A DNA stretch of 64,000 nt from Lacticaseibacillus pabuli (lineage in GTDB: Bacteria; Bacillota; Bacilli; Lactobacillales; Lactobacillaceae), in assembly GCF_028736235.1 (NCBI RefSeq), contig NZ_CP117884.1, forward strand, positions 62,001-126,000, written 5' to 3'. The translations under genes were made by a program, and so were the position numbers. How positions within the stretch are numbered: the stretch's first letter is position 1; every line of letters begins with the position of its first letter. Positions 45,088 through 53,485 of the stretch are shown here, piece by piece. The notes beneath the pieces are model-generated. The model was not told where the DNA came from. It made no database searches and worked only from the letters and a program-made list of their open reading frames with translations.

Positions 45088-46854
45088 ATGTACTATTCAA
45101 ATGGTAATTACGAAGCCTTCGCTAAGCCGCAAAAGCCGGCTGGCGTTGATCACAAGTCCGCATATTTAGTTGGTTCCGGCCTGGCAAGTTTGGCCGCTGC
45201 CGTATTCCTGATCCGCGATGGTCAGATGCCTGGCAAGAACATTCACGTCCTTGAAGAACTCAGCCTGCCCGGTGGGAGCATGGACGGCATCCTGAACGAA
45301 CGCGGCTACATCATCCGTGGTGGTCGAGAGATGGAACCTCACTTTGAAACCTTGTGGGACCTGTTCCGCTCTATCCCAACGCTCGAAAATCCTGATGTGT
45401 CCGTCCTGGATGAGTTTTACTGGCTGAACAAGAAGGACCCAAGCAAGTCCGCTTGCCGTGTCATCGAAAACCGCGGCCAGCGCTTGTCCACCGATGGCAA
45501 GTTGACCTTGTCCAAGGAAGCCATCGAAGAAATTTTGAAGTTGGTCATGACCCCAGAGTCAGATTTGGCCAATGTGAAGATTAACGACGTCTTTGGCCCA
45601 GAATTCTTCAAGTCCAACTTCTGGCTGTACTGGTCCACCATGTTTGCCTTTGAACCATGGGCCAGCGCGATGGAAATGCGGCGCTACCTGATGCGCTTTG
45701 TCCACCACGTTGCCACGCTGCAGGATATGTCCGCCCTGAAGTTCACCAAGTACAACCAGTACGAATCTCTGGTTAAGCCAATGATCAAGTACCTGGAGGA
45801 CCGCGGTGTCAGCTTCCAGTTCGACACCACCGTCAACAACATCCAGCTGGACCACGAAAACGGCGGCCTGACAGCGACAGCGATTGAAGAAACCGTCGCG
45901 GGTGAGGACAAGACCATTGACCTGACACCAGACGATTTGGTCTTCGTCACGAATGGTTCCATCACCGAAAGCACCACATATGGGGATAACGACCACCCAG
46001 CACCAATCGAGCATGAGGTTGGCCCGGCTTGGACACTCTGGGAGAACCTGGCAAAACAGGATGCCGCTCTTGGCCGGCCAAGCAAGTTCTACCGCAACAT
46101 TCCAAATGCCAACTGGGTGATGTCCGCGACCTGCACGTTCAGTGATGACCGGGTAGTGCCATACATCCAGAAGATTACCGGCAAGGATCCGCACAGTGGC
46201 TCCATTGTTACCAGCGGACCACTGACCATCCGTGATTCCAACTGGTTGCTCGGGATTTCCATTTCACGTCAGCCGCACTTTGCCGCACAGAAGCCCAATG
46301 AGCTTATTGTTTGGCTCTACGCGCTGTTCTCAGACCAACCTGGTAACTTTGTCCACAAGCGTGTCACAGAGTGCACAGGGAAGGAAATCTGCGAAGAGTT
46401 CTTGTACCACATCGGTGTGCCAACTGACGAAATCGAGTCCATCGCGAGCGATGCCAACTCGATTCCACAACACATGCCATACGTCACCAGCTACTTCATG
46501 CCACGCGAAGCCGGCGACCGCCCACTCGTTGTACCAAAGGGCTCCGTTAACTTGGCCTTCATTGGTAACTTTGCTGAAACCGAACGCGACACCGTGTTCA
46601 CCACTGAATACTCGGTTCGCACGGCGATGGAAGCCGTCTACCAGCTGCTTGACGTCGATCGCGGGGTGCCTGAAGTGTTCGACTCCTCATTCGATGTGCG
46701 TGTCCTGATGCGTGCCGTCTACTACCTGAACGACCACAAGAGCTTGGCCGAATTGCCACTGAACCCAGTTGAAAAAGCTGGACTCGCTGCGGCGATGAAG
46801 AAGTTGCACGGGACCTACATCGAGGAACTGCTGCACGACGCGAAGTTGGTCTAA
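45088..46854 (+). CDS. ohyA: Oleate hydratase (myosin-cross-reactive antigen family)
   Basis: FAD-dependent hydratase (588 aa) that adds water to the cis-9 double bond of oleate and linoleate, a detoxification step for free fatty acids. The FAD-binding Gly motif [15 protein letters not shown] lies near residue 30, and [11 protein letters not shown] carries the active-site Glu region. Length is normal. CAAGGAGG precedes ATG 45088. It is followed 15 bp later by a 58-residue membrane peptide, and a TetR gene converges from the other side. Confidence 0.95.
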   Translation: MYYSNGNYEAFAKPQKPAGVDHKSAYLVGSGLASLAAAVFLIRDGQMPGKNIHVLEELSLPGGSMDGILNERGYIIRGGREMEPHFETLWDLFRSIPTLENPDVSVLDEFYWLNKKDPSKSACRVIENRGQRLSTDGKLTLSKEAIEEILKLVMTPESDLANVKINDVFGPEFFKSNFWLYWSTMFAFEPWASAMEMRRYLMRFVHHVATLQDMSALKFTKYNQYESLVKPMIKYLEDRGVSFQFDTTVNNIQLDHENGGLTATAIEETVAGEDKTIDLTPDDLVFVTNGSITESTTYGDNDHPAPIEHEVGPAWTLWENLAKQDAALGRPSKFYRNIPNANWVMSATCTFSDDRVVPYIQKITGKDPHSGSIVTSGPLTIRDSNWLLGISISRQPHFAAQKPNELIVWLYALFSDQPGNFVHKRVTECTGKEICEEFLYHIGVPTDEIESIASDANSIPQHMPYVTSYFMPREAGDRPLVVPKGSVNLAFIGNFAETERDTVFTTEYSVRTAMEAVYQLLDVDRGVPEVFDSSFDVRVLMRAVYYLNDHKSLAELPLNPVEKAGLAAAMKKLHGTYIEELLHDAKLV

Positions 46855-46869
46855 TTAGGAGGTAATGCT

Positions 46870-47046
46870 ATGAAGAAAAGTAAACTCATTTGGATTCCAC
46901 TGATTTTAGCTGCCGGTGCCCTGGTTGCCCGGCACTGTGCTAAAGACATGCAGACATTAGCAGATTATGAACCCGATCCAGAAGCGCCAACGCGTGACGA
47001 TCCCGTTTACCTGCGTGAAACCGCGACAGATGGTCACGGTCTATAG
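46870..47046 (+). CDS. 58-residue membrane peptide downstream of ohyA
   Basis: A short gene of 58 codons with the strong ribosome site TAGGAGG 8 nt before ATG 46870. The peptide begins MKKSKLIWIPLILAAGALVA, one hydrophobic helix after a basic start, then an acidic Pro-rich tail ending DGHGL. A Cys near residue 23 (RHCAK) does not fit a standard lipobox well. No family is recognised. It lies 15 bp after ohyA and before the shared terminator, so it is co-transcribed with it. Confidence 0.75.
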   Translation: MKKSKLIWIPLILAAGALVARHCAKDMQTLADYEPDPEAPTRDDPVYLRETATDGHGL

Positions 47047-47050
47047 AACG

Positions 47051-47097
47051 AACGAAAGCCTAGCCGCTGCGAAATTAATCGCAGTGACTAGGCTTTT
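47051..47097. terminator. Bidirectional terminator
   Basis: A long stem with outer arms AAAGCCTAG/CTAGGCTTT and inner arms CTGCGA/TCGCAG, between the converging ohyA unit and TetR gene; it overlaps the TetR 3' end. Confidence 0.88.
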
Positions 47098-47639
47098 TGT
47101 TTTTTAGCGATGATGAGTTCGATGGTCCCAGATAACATGAGGTCCGCTCGGGTCAGCAGGGTTTCCTCGGGTTCTTTGAGGTCGCCGTCGAGCCACAGCA
47201 CGAGCTGGGCACTAAGCGCGCCAGCGTAAAAATTGACGATTTCAGCGGCCGTGTCCACGTTGAGGTGGGGGTCGATGTCGCGTACGACTTGGCTGACGAC
47301 AGATTCACCGACGGATAATAAGAACTGCTCGAGTAGTTGCCGGCCGAGTGAATGCATGACAGCCAGGCAAAAGTTGGCGTTGGTTTTGATGTAATCCAGG
47401 GTCATCTGGTACTTGTCCTGCCAGTTCTTGGCTGTCAGATTGGCCTGAACGCGAGAAATAATCTCCTGGTTGAGTGTCCATTCCAGGAGCGCGTTGATGT
47501 CGTCGAAATGGTAGTAGAACGTGTTGCGGTTCACGTGCGCGGCCGTGGTGAGGGCATCAATCGTGATGCGGTTGAGCGATTGTGTCTGCATCATGTCGCG
47601 CAGGGTGTCTGCGAGTAATTGTTTGGTAGCATTGGCCAT
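47088..47639 (-). CDS. TetR/AcrR-family regulator
   Basis: Regulator of 183 aa with helix-turn-helix near ITIDALTTAAHVNRNTFYYHF. GGGAGG-type sequence precedes ATG 47639 on the minus strand. It converges on the ohyA unit and might control it. A candidate operator, AAATTA-N6-TAATTT, lies at 47667-47684 upstream of its own start, but no copy is evident before ohyA. Confidence 0.85.
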   Translation of the reverse strand: MANATKQLLADTLRDMMQTQSLNRITIDALTTAAHVNRNTFYYHFDDINALLEWTLNQEIISRVQANLTAKNWQDKYQMTLDYIKTNANFCLAVMHSLGRQLLEQFLLSVGESVVSQVVRDIDPHLNVDTAAEIVNFYAGALSAQLVLWLDGDLKEPEETLLTRADLMLSGTIELIIAKKQKA

Positions 47640-47666
47640 GACTGTGCCTCCCGACTGGTGTTGATT

Positions 47667-47684
47667 AAATTATACGCGTAATTT
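47667..47684. promoter_or_regulatory. Possible autoregulatory operator
   Basis: AAATTA and TAATTT arms flank TACGCG, 28 bp before the TetR start codon. Confidence 0.35.
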
Positions 47685-47742
47685 TGTCGGGAAATACAAA
47701 TAATTGGTTAAGGCTGTGTATCCTCAGGTGATTAGCGAAGTG

Positions 47743-47758
47743 GGTTCCACGTGAAACA
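47743..47758. other. parS-like site 4
   Basis: GGTTCCACGTGAAACA matches TGTTCCACGTGAAACA at 15 of 16 positions; intergenic, beside a terminator. Confidence 0.85.
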
Positions 47759-47760
47759 AC

Positions 47761-47794
47761 AAATGCCCGTCGTGATTATACGCGACGGGCACTG
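47761..47794 (-). terminator. Terminator of HxlR gene
   Basis: Stem TGCCCGTCG with CGACGGGCA, read on the minus strand, followed by TTTG. Confidence 0.8.
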
Positions 47795-47807
47795 CTTGTG
47801 TTTAATG

Positions 47808-48164
47808 TTAAAGCGCCGTTCCCAAGCTAACGGATACTCCCGCTGCCTGTTTGCGGCGAATATCCTGCTCACCCCAGTGGCACAGGGACATGAGAATTTT
47901 GGTCAGCGACGACCCGTATTCGGTCACGTGGTATTCGACGCGGGCGGGCTTTTCGTTGTAGTCAATTCGTTCCAGGATGCCATCGCTCACGAGCTGGCGT
48001 AGCTGCTCAGTGAGTACTTTCTGCGAAACGTCGGGCAGTGCCCGCAACAAGCTACCGTTGCGGTTATTACCACTCTGAATTAAGCACAACAAGACAGGCT
48101 TCCACTTGCCGCTGAGTACGGCCATCGTGGCTTCGATGCCGACATGATAGGTTGTATTTGTCAT
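47808..48164 (-). CDS. HxlR-family regulator
   Basis: Winged-helix regulator (118 aa) of the HxlR/MarR-like group: VLSGKWKPVLLCLI, then VSQKVLTEQLRQL as recognition region and the wing VEYHVTEYG. The usual redox Cys near the N-terminus is not seen, so oxidative or quinone sensing through it is doubtful. It diverges from a VOC-family gene, probably its target. Confidence 0.9.
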   Translation of the reverse strand: MTNTTYHVGIEATMAVLSGKWKPVLLCLIQSGNNRNGSLLRALPDVSQKVLTEQLRQLVSDGILERIDYNEKPARVEYHVTEYGSSLTKILMSLCHWGEQDIRRKQAAGVSVSLGTAL

Positions 48165-48269
48165 CTGTGTCTCCTTTTGACCTACGCACTTTCAGGTGCG
48201 GACTGTTCAGGTTTCTGAAACCAGATTAAGCTAAGACTTACAAAAAGTAAATACCAAAGGAGAATCATC

Positions 48270-48770
48270 ATGACAAACACACAGTACCCAGTTAACTTTT
48301 CACACATTGGCCTCTCGTTCCCAGATCTTGATAAGGCAGTTAAATTCTACGCCGACGTCATGGGCTGGTACCTCGTGATGGCACCGTCGACCGTTAAGGA
48401 AGACGATAGCGCAATTGGTGAGATGTCTAAGGCCGTCTTCGGCGAAGGCTGGCACTCATACCGCATCGCGCACATGCTGACGGGGGATGGCATCGGCATC
48501 GAGATGTTCCAGTTTGAAGGCAACCAGGATCCCGACGACAACTTCAAATTCTGGGAAACCGGCATCTTCCATTATGGGGTTCAAGATCCTGACATCGAGG
48601 GCCTAATTGCCAAGATTGTCGCACACGGCGGCAAGCAGCGGATGCCTGTCAAAACCTACTACCCTGGCAAGAAGCCATACAAGATGGTTTACATGGAGGA
48701 CCCATTTGGCAACCTCGTGGAAATCTACACGCACCCGTACGCATTGACCTACGCACAGGGTGCTTACTAG
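48270..48770 (+). CDS. VOC-family (glyoxalase/dioxygenase-fold) protein
   Basis: Protein of 166 aa with the vicinal-oxygen-chelate fold: N-terminal HIGLSFPDLDKAVKFYADVMGW and C-terminal YMEDPFGNLVEIYTHPY with the metal-ligand Glu. His in SHIGLS is another likely metal ligand. It may be a lactoylglutathione-lyase-like detoxifying enzyme or a dioxygenase. AAAGGAG precedes ATG 48270. Divergent from the HxlR gene. Confidence 0.9.
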   Translation: MTNTQYPVNFSHIGLSFPDLDKAVKFYADVMGWYLVMAPSTVKEDDSAIGEMSKAVFGEGWHSYRIAHMLTGDGIGIEMFQFEGNQDPDDNFKFWETGIFHYGVQDPDIEGLIAKIVAHGGKQRMPVKTYYPGKKPYKMVYMEDPFGNLVEIYTHPYALTYAQGAY

Positions 48771-48780
48771 CAACAATAGC

Positions 48781-48820
48781 AAAACGAGCAGCATCCCATC
48801 GCGGGGTGCTGCTCGTTTTT
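48781..48820. terminator. Bidirectional terminator
   Basis: Stem AAAACGAGCAGCA with TGCTGCTCGTTTT, between the VOC gene and the minus-strand operon. Confidence 0.9.
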
Positions 48821-48827
48821 GGTGTGA

Positions 48828-49715
48828 CTATTTTATCTTAATCTGCAGGTCTTGGTCGAGAATTTTCATTTGCTTTGGGAAATAATGCTGTAAGTCCGCA
48901 ACGGTCGGCTTTTCCGGTACGCCCTTGAAATTTTCATCGTCCGCTTCGACCTCAATTAGAACGCCGGTGCCATCACTAAAGATGAAATATTTGTCGATAT
49001 TATGGCTCAGCGCTTCGGCGTCATCCATGATGTAGCCCGTTTGTGTCTGGCCAACACTGGGCTGGGGAATGGCCACGATATTACCCTTTTTCCCGGTAAT
49101 CCGGCCCGAAACTTTGCCAATGATGTTTCCATAAAAGCTAACGGAGACCATTGGATCCATGAACTGCTTGGGGTGGACGTCAATGTAGCCAGCAGATTCA
49201 TAGTCCGCCCAACTGTTCTTGGATGGCAAAATGGCGCGGGGGTCCTTACGCACCGCCTTGTCATCCATCTTGCCGGGAGCCGGCACGGTGATGGTGAGTC
49301 CCTTGTTGAACACCATACTGCGGCCCTGTATTGCTGTGGTGATGGGTTTACTGGCATCAAATTTGCCCAGGCGTTTGAGTTTGGCTTCCTTCAGAGGATA
49401 ATGGTCGACTTCCTTCGTGGTTGGAATGGACGGCTTCGTGGTCTCGTGGTGAGTCGGGTGACTCGTCGCAACCGCGGCGCCTGCAATGACGATACCAACC
49501 AGGACGAGGAGCATGGTGAGGTTGCCCGATGACTTCTTGAGTTCAGACTGGATTTCTTTCGTCTGGGCGTCGGGGACCTTAATGGGCTTTGGCAATGGCC
49601 GCGGCTGCTTCTTTGGCTTCGATTGGGGCTTTGCAACTGGCTTTTCCTTGGATGGTTCCGGATTGAAGAGGTCGTCAAAGTCAGCGGAAAATGGTCGCTT
49701 GTTATCCTCGCTCAT
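48828..49715 (-). CDS. Single-pass membrane protein, paralogue C of unknown operon
   Basis: Protein of 295 aa and unknown family, last gene of the operon. The cytoplasmic N-terminus carries the motif PFSADFDDLF, then a long Pro/Lys-rich stretch (about 20-48), a membrane helix (about 65-83) and an outside domain. It shares with its two upstream neighbours a KGLTI-type strand and the segment YFIFSDGTG. Its ATG overlaps the stop of the previous gene in ATGA. The function is unknown. Confidence 0.8.
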   Translation of the reverse strand: MSEDNKRPFSADFDDLFNPEPSKEKPVAKPQSKPKKQPRPLPKPIKVPDAQTKEIQSELKKSSGNLTMLLVLVGIVIAGAAVATSHPTHHETTKPSIPTTKEVDHYPLKEAKLKRLGKFDASKPITTAIQGRSMVFNKGLTITVPAPGKMDDKAVRKDPRAILPSKNSWADYESAGYIDVHPKQFMDPMVSVSFYGNIIGKVSGRITGKKGNIVAIPQPSVGQTQTGYIMDDAEALSHNIDKYFIFSDGTGVLIEVEADDENFKGVPEKPTVADLQHYFPKQMKILDQDLQIKIK

Positions 49716-50575
49716 TGCGTACCTCCTGGCGCCTGTTGCAGCTTGTATTGTAAATCGTGTTCGAGCACATTGAGATGGACCGCGTAATAGCGCTGAATAT
49801 CAGCGTAGGTGGGGTGTGTCGGTATCCCTACATATTTGCCCTGGTTGTATTCCACCGCGACCGCGACACCTGTCCCGTCAGGAAAAATGAAGTATTTGAC
49901 TAGTCGGTGTAGGTCGGTGTTGGGACTATCCACGATGTAGCCGGTTTGCACCGCCCCGATGTTTTGCCGCGGGACGGCGGTAATCATTCCTTGCCCATGC
50001 TGATCATCATCTTGCCAATCTGCGATGATGTTGCCATAGAAAAACACGGTAATCATCGGAACGTGCAGCGCATCGGATTTGAGGTTAATAAACGTGGCGA
50101 TTTCGTGATCCGCATATGGCTTGGATGAAGGCAGTACTGCCCGCGGATCACTTTTTTCACTACTGTCATCCGTGTGACCAGATTTGAGCAAATTAATGGT
50201 GAGGCCTTTGTTGAAGGTGACGGCGTGGCGTGCGACGGTCACGGCAAGCGGCTTGCTGGCATCAACGGTGCCTGTGCGTTTCAATCCGGCCGCCTTGAGT
50301 GCATAGTGGGTCGTGTGCGAATGATGCTCGTGACCACGGTGGTATGCCGACACGGTGCTGTACAAACCGCCGACTGCCTCCTTGGTGTCGTGGACGAAAA
50401 TACCGATGGGGAGGCCGGCAATCAGGATTGAGAAACCAATCGCCCACCAAACGCTGACCGCACCGCTAAAAGGCTTTTTCTTGGGCTTTTTGGGCTTCTG
50501 TGGGCGTTGCACCGGCTGCTGGTGAAAGAGAGTGTCATAGTCATTTGAAAACGGCTGGTTATCGTCTTTACTCAT
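49712..50575 (-). CDS. Single-pass membrane protein, paralogue B of unknown operon
   Basis: Protein of 287 aa. N-terminal motif PFSNDYDTLF, a Lys/Pro-rich stretch, a membrane helix (about 41-62) and a His-rich juxtamembrane part (HHSHTTHY) lead into an outside domain with FNKGLTI and YFIFPDGTG. It is the closest relative of paralogue C. It starts 13 bp after paralogue A and overlaps paralogue C by 4 bp. Confidence 0.8.
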   Translation of the reverse strand: MSKDDNQPFSNDYDTLFHQQPVQRPQKPKKPKKKPFSGAVSVWWAIGFSILIAGLPIGIFVHDTKEAVGGLYSTVSAYHRGHEHHSHTTHYALKAAGLKRTGTVDASKPLAVTVARHAVTFNKGLTINLLKSGHTDDSSEKSDPRAVLPSSKPYADHEIATFINLKSDALHVPMITVFFYGNIIADWQDDDQHGQGMITAVPRQNIGAVQTGYIVDSPNTDLHRLVKYFIFPDGTGVAVAVEYNQGKYVGIPTHPTYADIQRYYAVHLNVLEHDLQYKLQQAPGGTQ

Positions 50576-50588
50576 GGCAATCTCCCTC

Positions 50589-51428
50589 CTATGGGGTACT
50601 GGTTTTCATTTCATGTTCGAAAAAGTGCATTTCTCGGGGCAGTATTTGCTTGAGCTCGCTGTACGTGACGTGCTTGTTGGCGTGGTTGAACTCTTTACCA
50701 AAACCCATATCCAGCATATCGAGTGTCAGCCCGGTGCCATCCGGAAACATGAAGTAACGGCTCAGGGTCACCATATCATCTTCTGCTGTGACGATGTAGC
50801 CGTTGTGAATCTGATTGATATCCGGCCGCACAATGGCTGTGCAGAAATTATTCTTATGCTTCAAGGCCAGATTTTCTACCGTGTCGTCGAGCATGTTGCT
50901 GTACAGGCGCGTTGTGATGGTGGTGGCAGGGCTGCCGTCTGCTTTTTTAACGGCAATATCGGCAACCTCTGACGTGTCGTTTTCCCGGCTCTTTTTGGGG
51001 AGTACCGTAATGGGACCATCGGCGTGTTTGTCTGGGAAAATCTTGGTGTTGTGCGGAAAAGTGACGGTGACACCCTTTGAAAACACAAAGGTATGGTCGT
51101 GAATCGTGGTGTACAGGGGCTGGTTGCTGCTGGACGGGTTCAGTACTTTAACACCGGCCGCTCGCAAGGGATAGACGAGAAACTCACGGTCCGGGTCGGC
51201 CACGGACGAGGCGGAAGCCATGGTCTGGCCACTGTGCTGCTTGACCGCCTGGCTGGTCCAGGACGCTGTTATTAAAATTGCAGGACTGAGCACCAGCAGG
51301 CCGATAATCACGCCGGTCGTGACGAGTCGGGAGCGGTTATCCCCGGAAAGGCGGTCTTTGAGTGGGATTCTTGGTTTGAACAGGTCATCGTAATCGGCGT
51401 GAAATGCCCGTTTATTTGGCCTAGGCAT
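50589..51428 (-). CDS. Single-pass membrane protein, paralogue A of unknown operon
   Basis: Protein of 279 aa and the most divergent of the three. N-terminal motif AFHADYDDLF, membrane helix (about 35-57), and an outside domain with FSKGVTV and YFMFPDGTG, showing common descent with paralogues B and C. It overlaps the end of the DUF805-like gene by 8 bp, which implies coupled translation. Confidence 0.8.
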   Translation of the reverse strand: MPRPNKRAFHADYDDLFKPRIPLKDRLSGDNRSRLVTTGVIIGLLVLSPAILITASWTSQAVKQHSGQTMASASSVADPDREFLVYPLRAAGVKVLNPSSSNQPLYTTIHDHTFVFSKGVTVTFPHNTKIFPDKHADGPITVLPKKSRENDTSEVADIAVKKADGSPATTITTRLYSNMLDDTVENLALKHKNNFCTAIVRPDINQIHNGYIVTAEDDMVTLSRYFMFPDGTGLTLDMLDMGFGKEFNHANKHVTYSELKQILPREMHFFEHEMKTSTP

Positions 51429-52350
51429 GGTGGTCGTCCGTTGACTGTGGCCGCGTCATCGCGATATCGGCAGCGTCTTCGCGGACGATGTTTTCGTAGT
51501 CATTCGTGATGCTGGTGAGGATGCTACGGATTGTGGCCTTGATGTCCTCGGCAGACTCCTTAACGGCAGTGGTATTGATTGCGTCATCTTGGATGTCATG
51601 GTAGCGTTGCGCGGCTTCCTGCAATTCAGGTAGCTTGTGGTAGAGAAAATTGTCGAAGTCGGTGATTTCGTGGGGATGCGCCATTAGCTCTTTGAAAATA
51701 GCCTCGGCAGAACGGATGCCCTTCGTTTCTTGGGCAACGGTGCTCAGTGATTTGTTCGCATAGACGAGCTTGCGGCTGGCAATAATCTGGTCCTTGGCGG
51801 TGCCCATCGTATCCCGCAGAACCGCGAGATCATCGGTGCTCAAACCATGTTGCTGTTTGTAGGCCGTGATGCGTTCCGAGCGTTTTACCATCCGGGTACC
51901 GCTACTCGTGGGCAGGGATGCCAAAATCTGAATGGCGATGAAGTTGACGAACCCGCCGAACAGGAGCACGAGGAGGTAAATCACGGGGTGCTTTGACGCA
52001 AAGTTGCCCTTGTCGGCGATGAGCAGGCCGATACCGGCGCACTGGAAGTACACTGCCTGAGCAACCCCTAACCACCCAGGCATGTTAGCGTCGTGGTAGC
52101 GCCGACTGAGCAGTGCGGCGAACGGGACGGCGAGGATGAGCATCAGGGCATAGGCGACCCAGGCATGCGACATGGCGACCATGAAAAGGATCAGGTTGAT
52201 GAAGCCAATGAGTGGCGCAGCAAGCCAGTATTCGCGGCGACTTGAATTCGACGCAAAATCACGCCAGTTCAGCGCAAACGCGGCGAGGGCGATGTGGGCT
52301 TTTGCGTGGTAATAAGGGTTACCTGCTGATCCGGCGGGTGCTTTAGACAT
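51421..52350 (-). CDS. DUF805-like membrane protein heading unknown operon
   Basis: Protein of 309 aa. The N-terminal half has about four helices and the pattern SSRREYWLAAPLIGF and RYHDANMPGWLG, as in DUF805 proteins. The C-terminal half is soluble and helical (about 160-305), unlike short DUF805 proteins. AAAGGAG precedes ATG 52350. It is the first of four overlapping genes, so it probably forms a complex with the three single-pass paralogues; their joint role is unknown. Confidence 0.8.
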   Translation of the reverse strand: MSKAPAGSAGNPYYHAKAHIALAAFALNWRDFASNSSRREYWLAAPLIGFINLILFMVAMSHAWVAYALMLILAVPFAALLSRRYHDANMPGWLGVAQAVYFQCAGIGLLIADKGNFASKHPVIYLLVLLFGGFVNFIAIQILASLPTSSGTRMVKRSERITAYKQQHGLSTDDLAVLRDTMGTAKDQIIASRKLVYANKSLSTVAQETKGIRSAEAIFKELMAHPHEITDFDNFLYHKLPELQEAAQRYHDIQDDAINTTAVKESAEDIKATIRSILTSITNDYENIVREDAADIAMTRPQSTDDHHA

Positions 52351-52387
52351 GGCGTGTCTCCTTTTTTTATCCTGTGCAAAAATAGTC

Positions 52388-52401
52388 TTATATTAATATA
52401 A
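52388..52401. promoter_or_regulatory. AT palindrome in operon promoter region
   Basis: TTATATTAATATAA is a perfect 14-bp palindrome 38 bp before the DUF805-like start. It may include the -10 of the operon or an operator. Confidence 0.4.
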
Positions 52402-52536
52402 CAAAAAATGAGGTTAACCGCATCCTCAGTCCTTGAAATTGACACCGCCACGTGTTTTCTAACTTTCACCGATTCGTGTGGGGCTGCAAAGCGGTACAAT
52501 TAAACCGTACATATTTTGAATAAGGGAGATTTGTTC

Positions 52537-53415
52537 ATGAAGATTGAAGAAGGCTACATGCCATTTCACGGTTACAAGACCTATTACCGCATCGTGGGTG
52601 AGAAGACACCTGGAAAGGCGCCATTGCTGCTGATTCACGGTGGCCCTGGTTCCTCGCACAACTACTTCGAACTGCTTGATGACTACGCCAAGACCGGCCG
52701 TCAGCTCATCATGTATGACCAGGTGGGTTGCGGGAAGTCATCCTTGCCAGAAGACGAATCCGTATACGTTAAGGAAACGTGGGCGGAGGAACTCATCGCG
52801 TTGCGCAAGTACCTGCACCTGGACGAGATTCACATGCTCGGCCAATCATGGGGCGGTATGCTCGAGATGCTTTATCTGACGCAGTACGACCAGACGGGTG
52901 TGAAGTCAGTCATGATTGACGGCTCACCTGCCTCCATCAAGCTCTGGACAAAGGAACAACACCGGTTGATCTCCTACCTGAGCTATGAGGACCGCGCGGC
53001 GATTGCCGAAGCAGAACGTACCGGCGACTTTAGCGGCCCGAAGTACTTGGCTGCCAACGACCGCTACATGGAACGTTACTGCTGGGATGACCCAACGCCA
53101 GACTCACCCGAACCACTGCGTCGCGCCACAAATGGCAAACGGGCCAGCCTGATTGCTGAAGGCCCCAACGAGTTCACTGAAAACGGGACGATCAGCGACT
53201 TTGAAGTAACCGATGACCTGCACAAGATTCACGTACCAGTGCTCGTGACTAACGGGACCGATGATTTGTGCACGCCACTGATTGCCAAGTCCGTTTACGA
53301 CCACATTCCTGGCGCAAAGTGGCACTTGTTCGCGAACAGCCGCCACTTAGCCCTGCTGGATCAGCACGACGAGTTTATTAGCGTGCTGGATTCGTGGCTG
53401 AAGGCAAACGATTAA
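52537..53415 (+). CDS. pepI: Proline iminopeptidase
   Basis: Cytoplasmic alpha/beta-hydrolase (292 aa) that removes N-terminal proline from peptides, important for casein-type peptide use. The oxyanion region LLLIHGGPGSSH, nucleophile Ser104 in GQSWGG, Asp in TNGTDDL and His in NSRHLALLD complete the set. The frame is open to 52516, but GGGAGA lies before ATG 52537. A -10-like TACAAT lies at 52495-52500. Length and motifs fit lactobacillar PepI. Confidence 0.93.
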   Translation: MKIEEGYMPFHGYKTYYRIVGEKTPGKAPLLLIHGGPGSSHNYFELLDDYAKTGRQLIMYDQVGCGKSSLPEDESVYVKETWAEELIALRKYLHLDEIHMLGQSWGGMLEMLYLTQYDQTGVKSVMIDGSPASIKLWTKEQHRLISYLSYEDRAAIAEAERTGDFSGPKYLAANDRYMERYCWDDPTPDSPEPLRRATNGKRASLIAEGPNEFTENGTISDFEVTDDLHKIHVPVLVTNGTDDLCTPLIAKSVYDHIPGAKWHLFANSRHLALLDQHDEFISVLDSWLKAND

Positions 53416-53427
53416 TCAAGGCATGAC

Positions 53428-53473
53428 AAAAAGCATGGTCGCAACAACAAGTGTTGCTGCAGCCATGCTTTTC
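53428..53473. terminator. Bidirectional terminator
   Basis: Stem AAAAGCATGG with CCATGCTTTT enclosing a CAACA/TGTTG inner hairpin, between the converging pepI and amidohydrolase genes. Confidence 0.88.
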
Positions 53474-53485
53474 GTTTGCCTTTAT

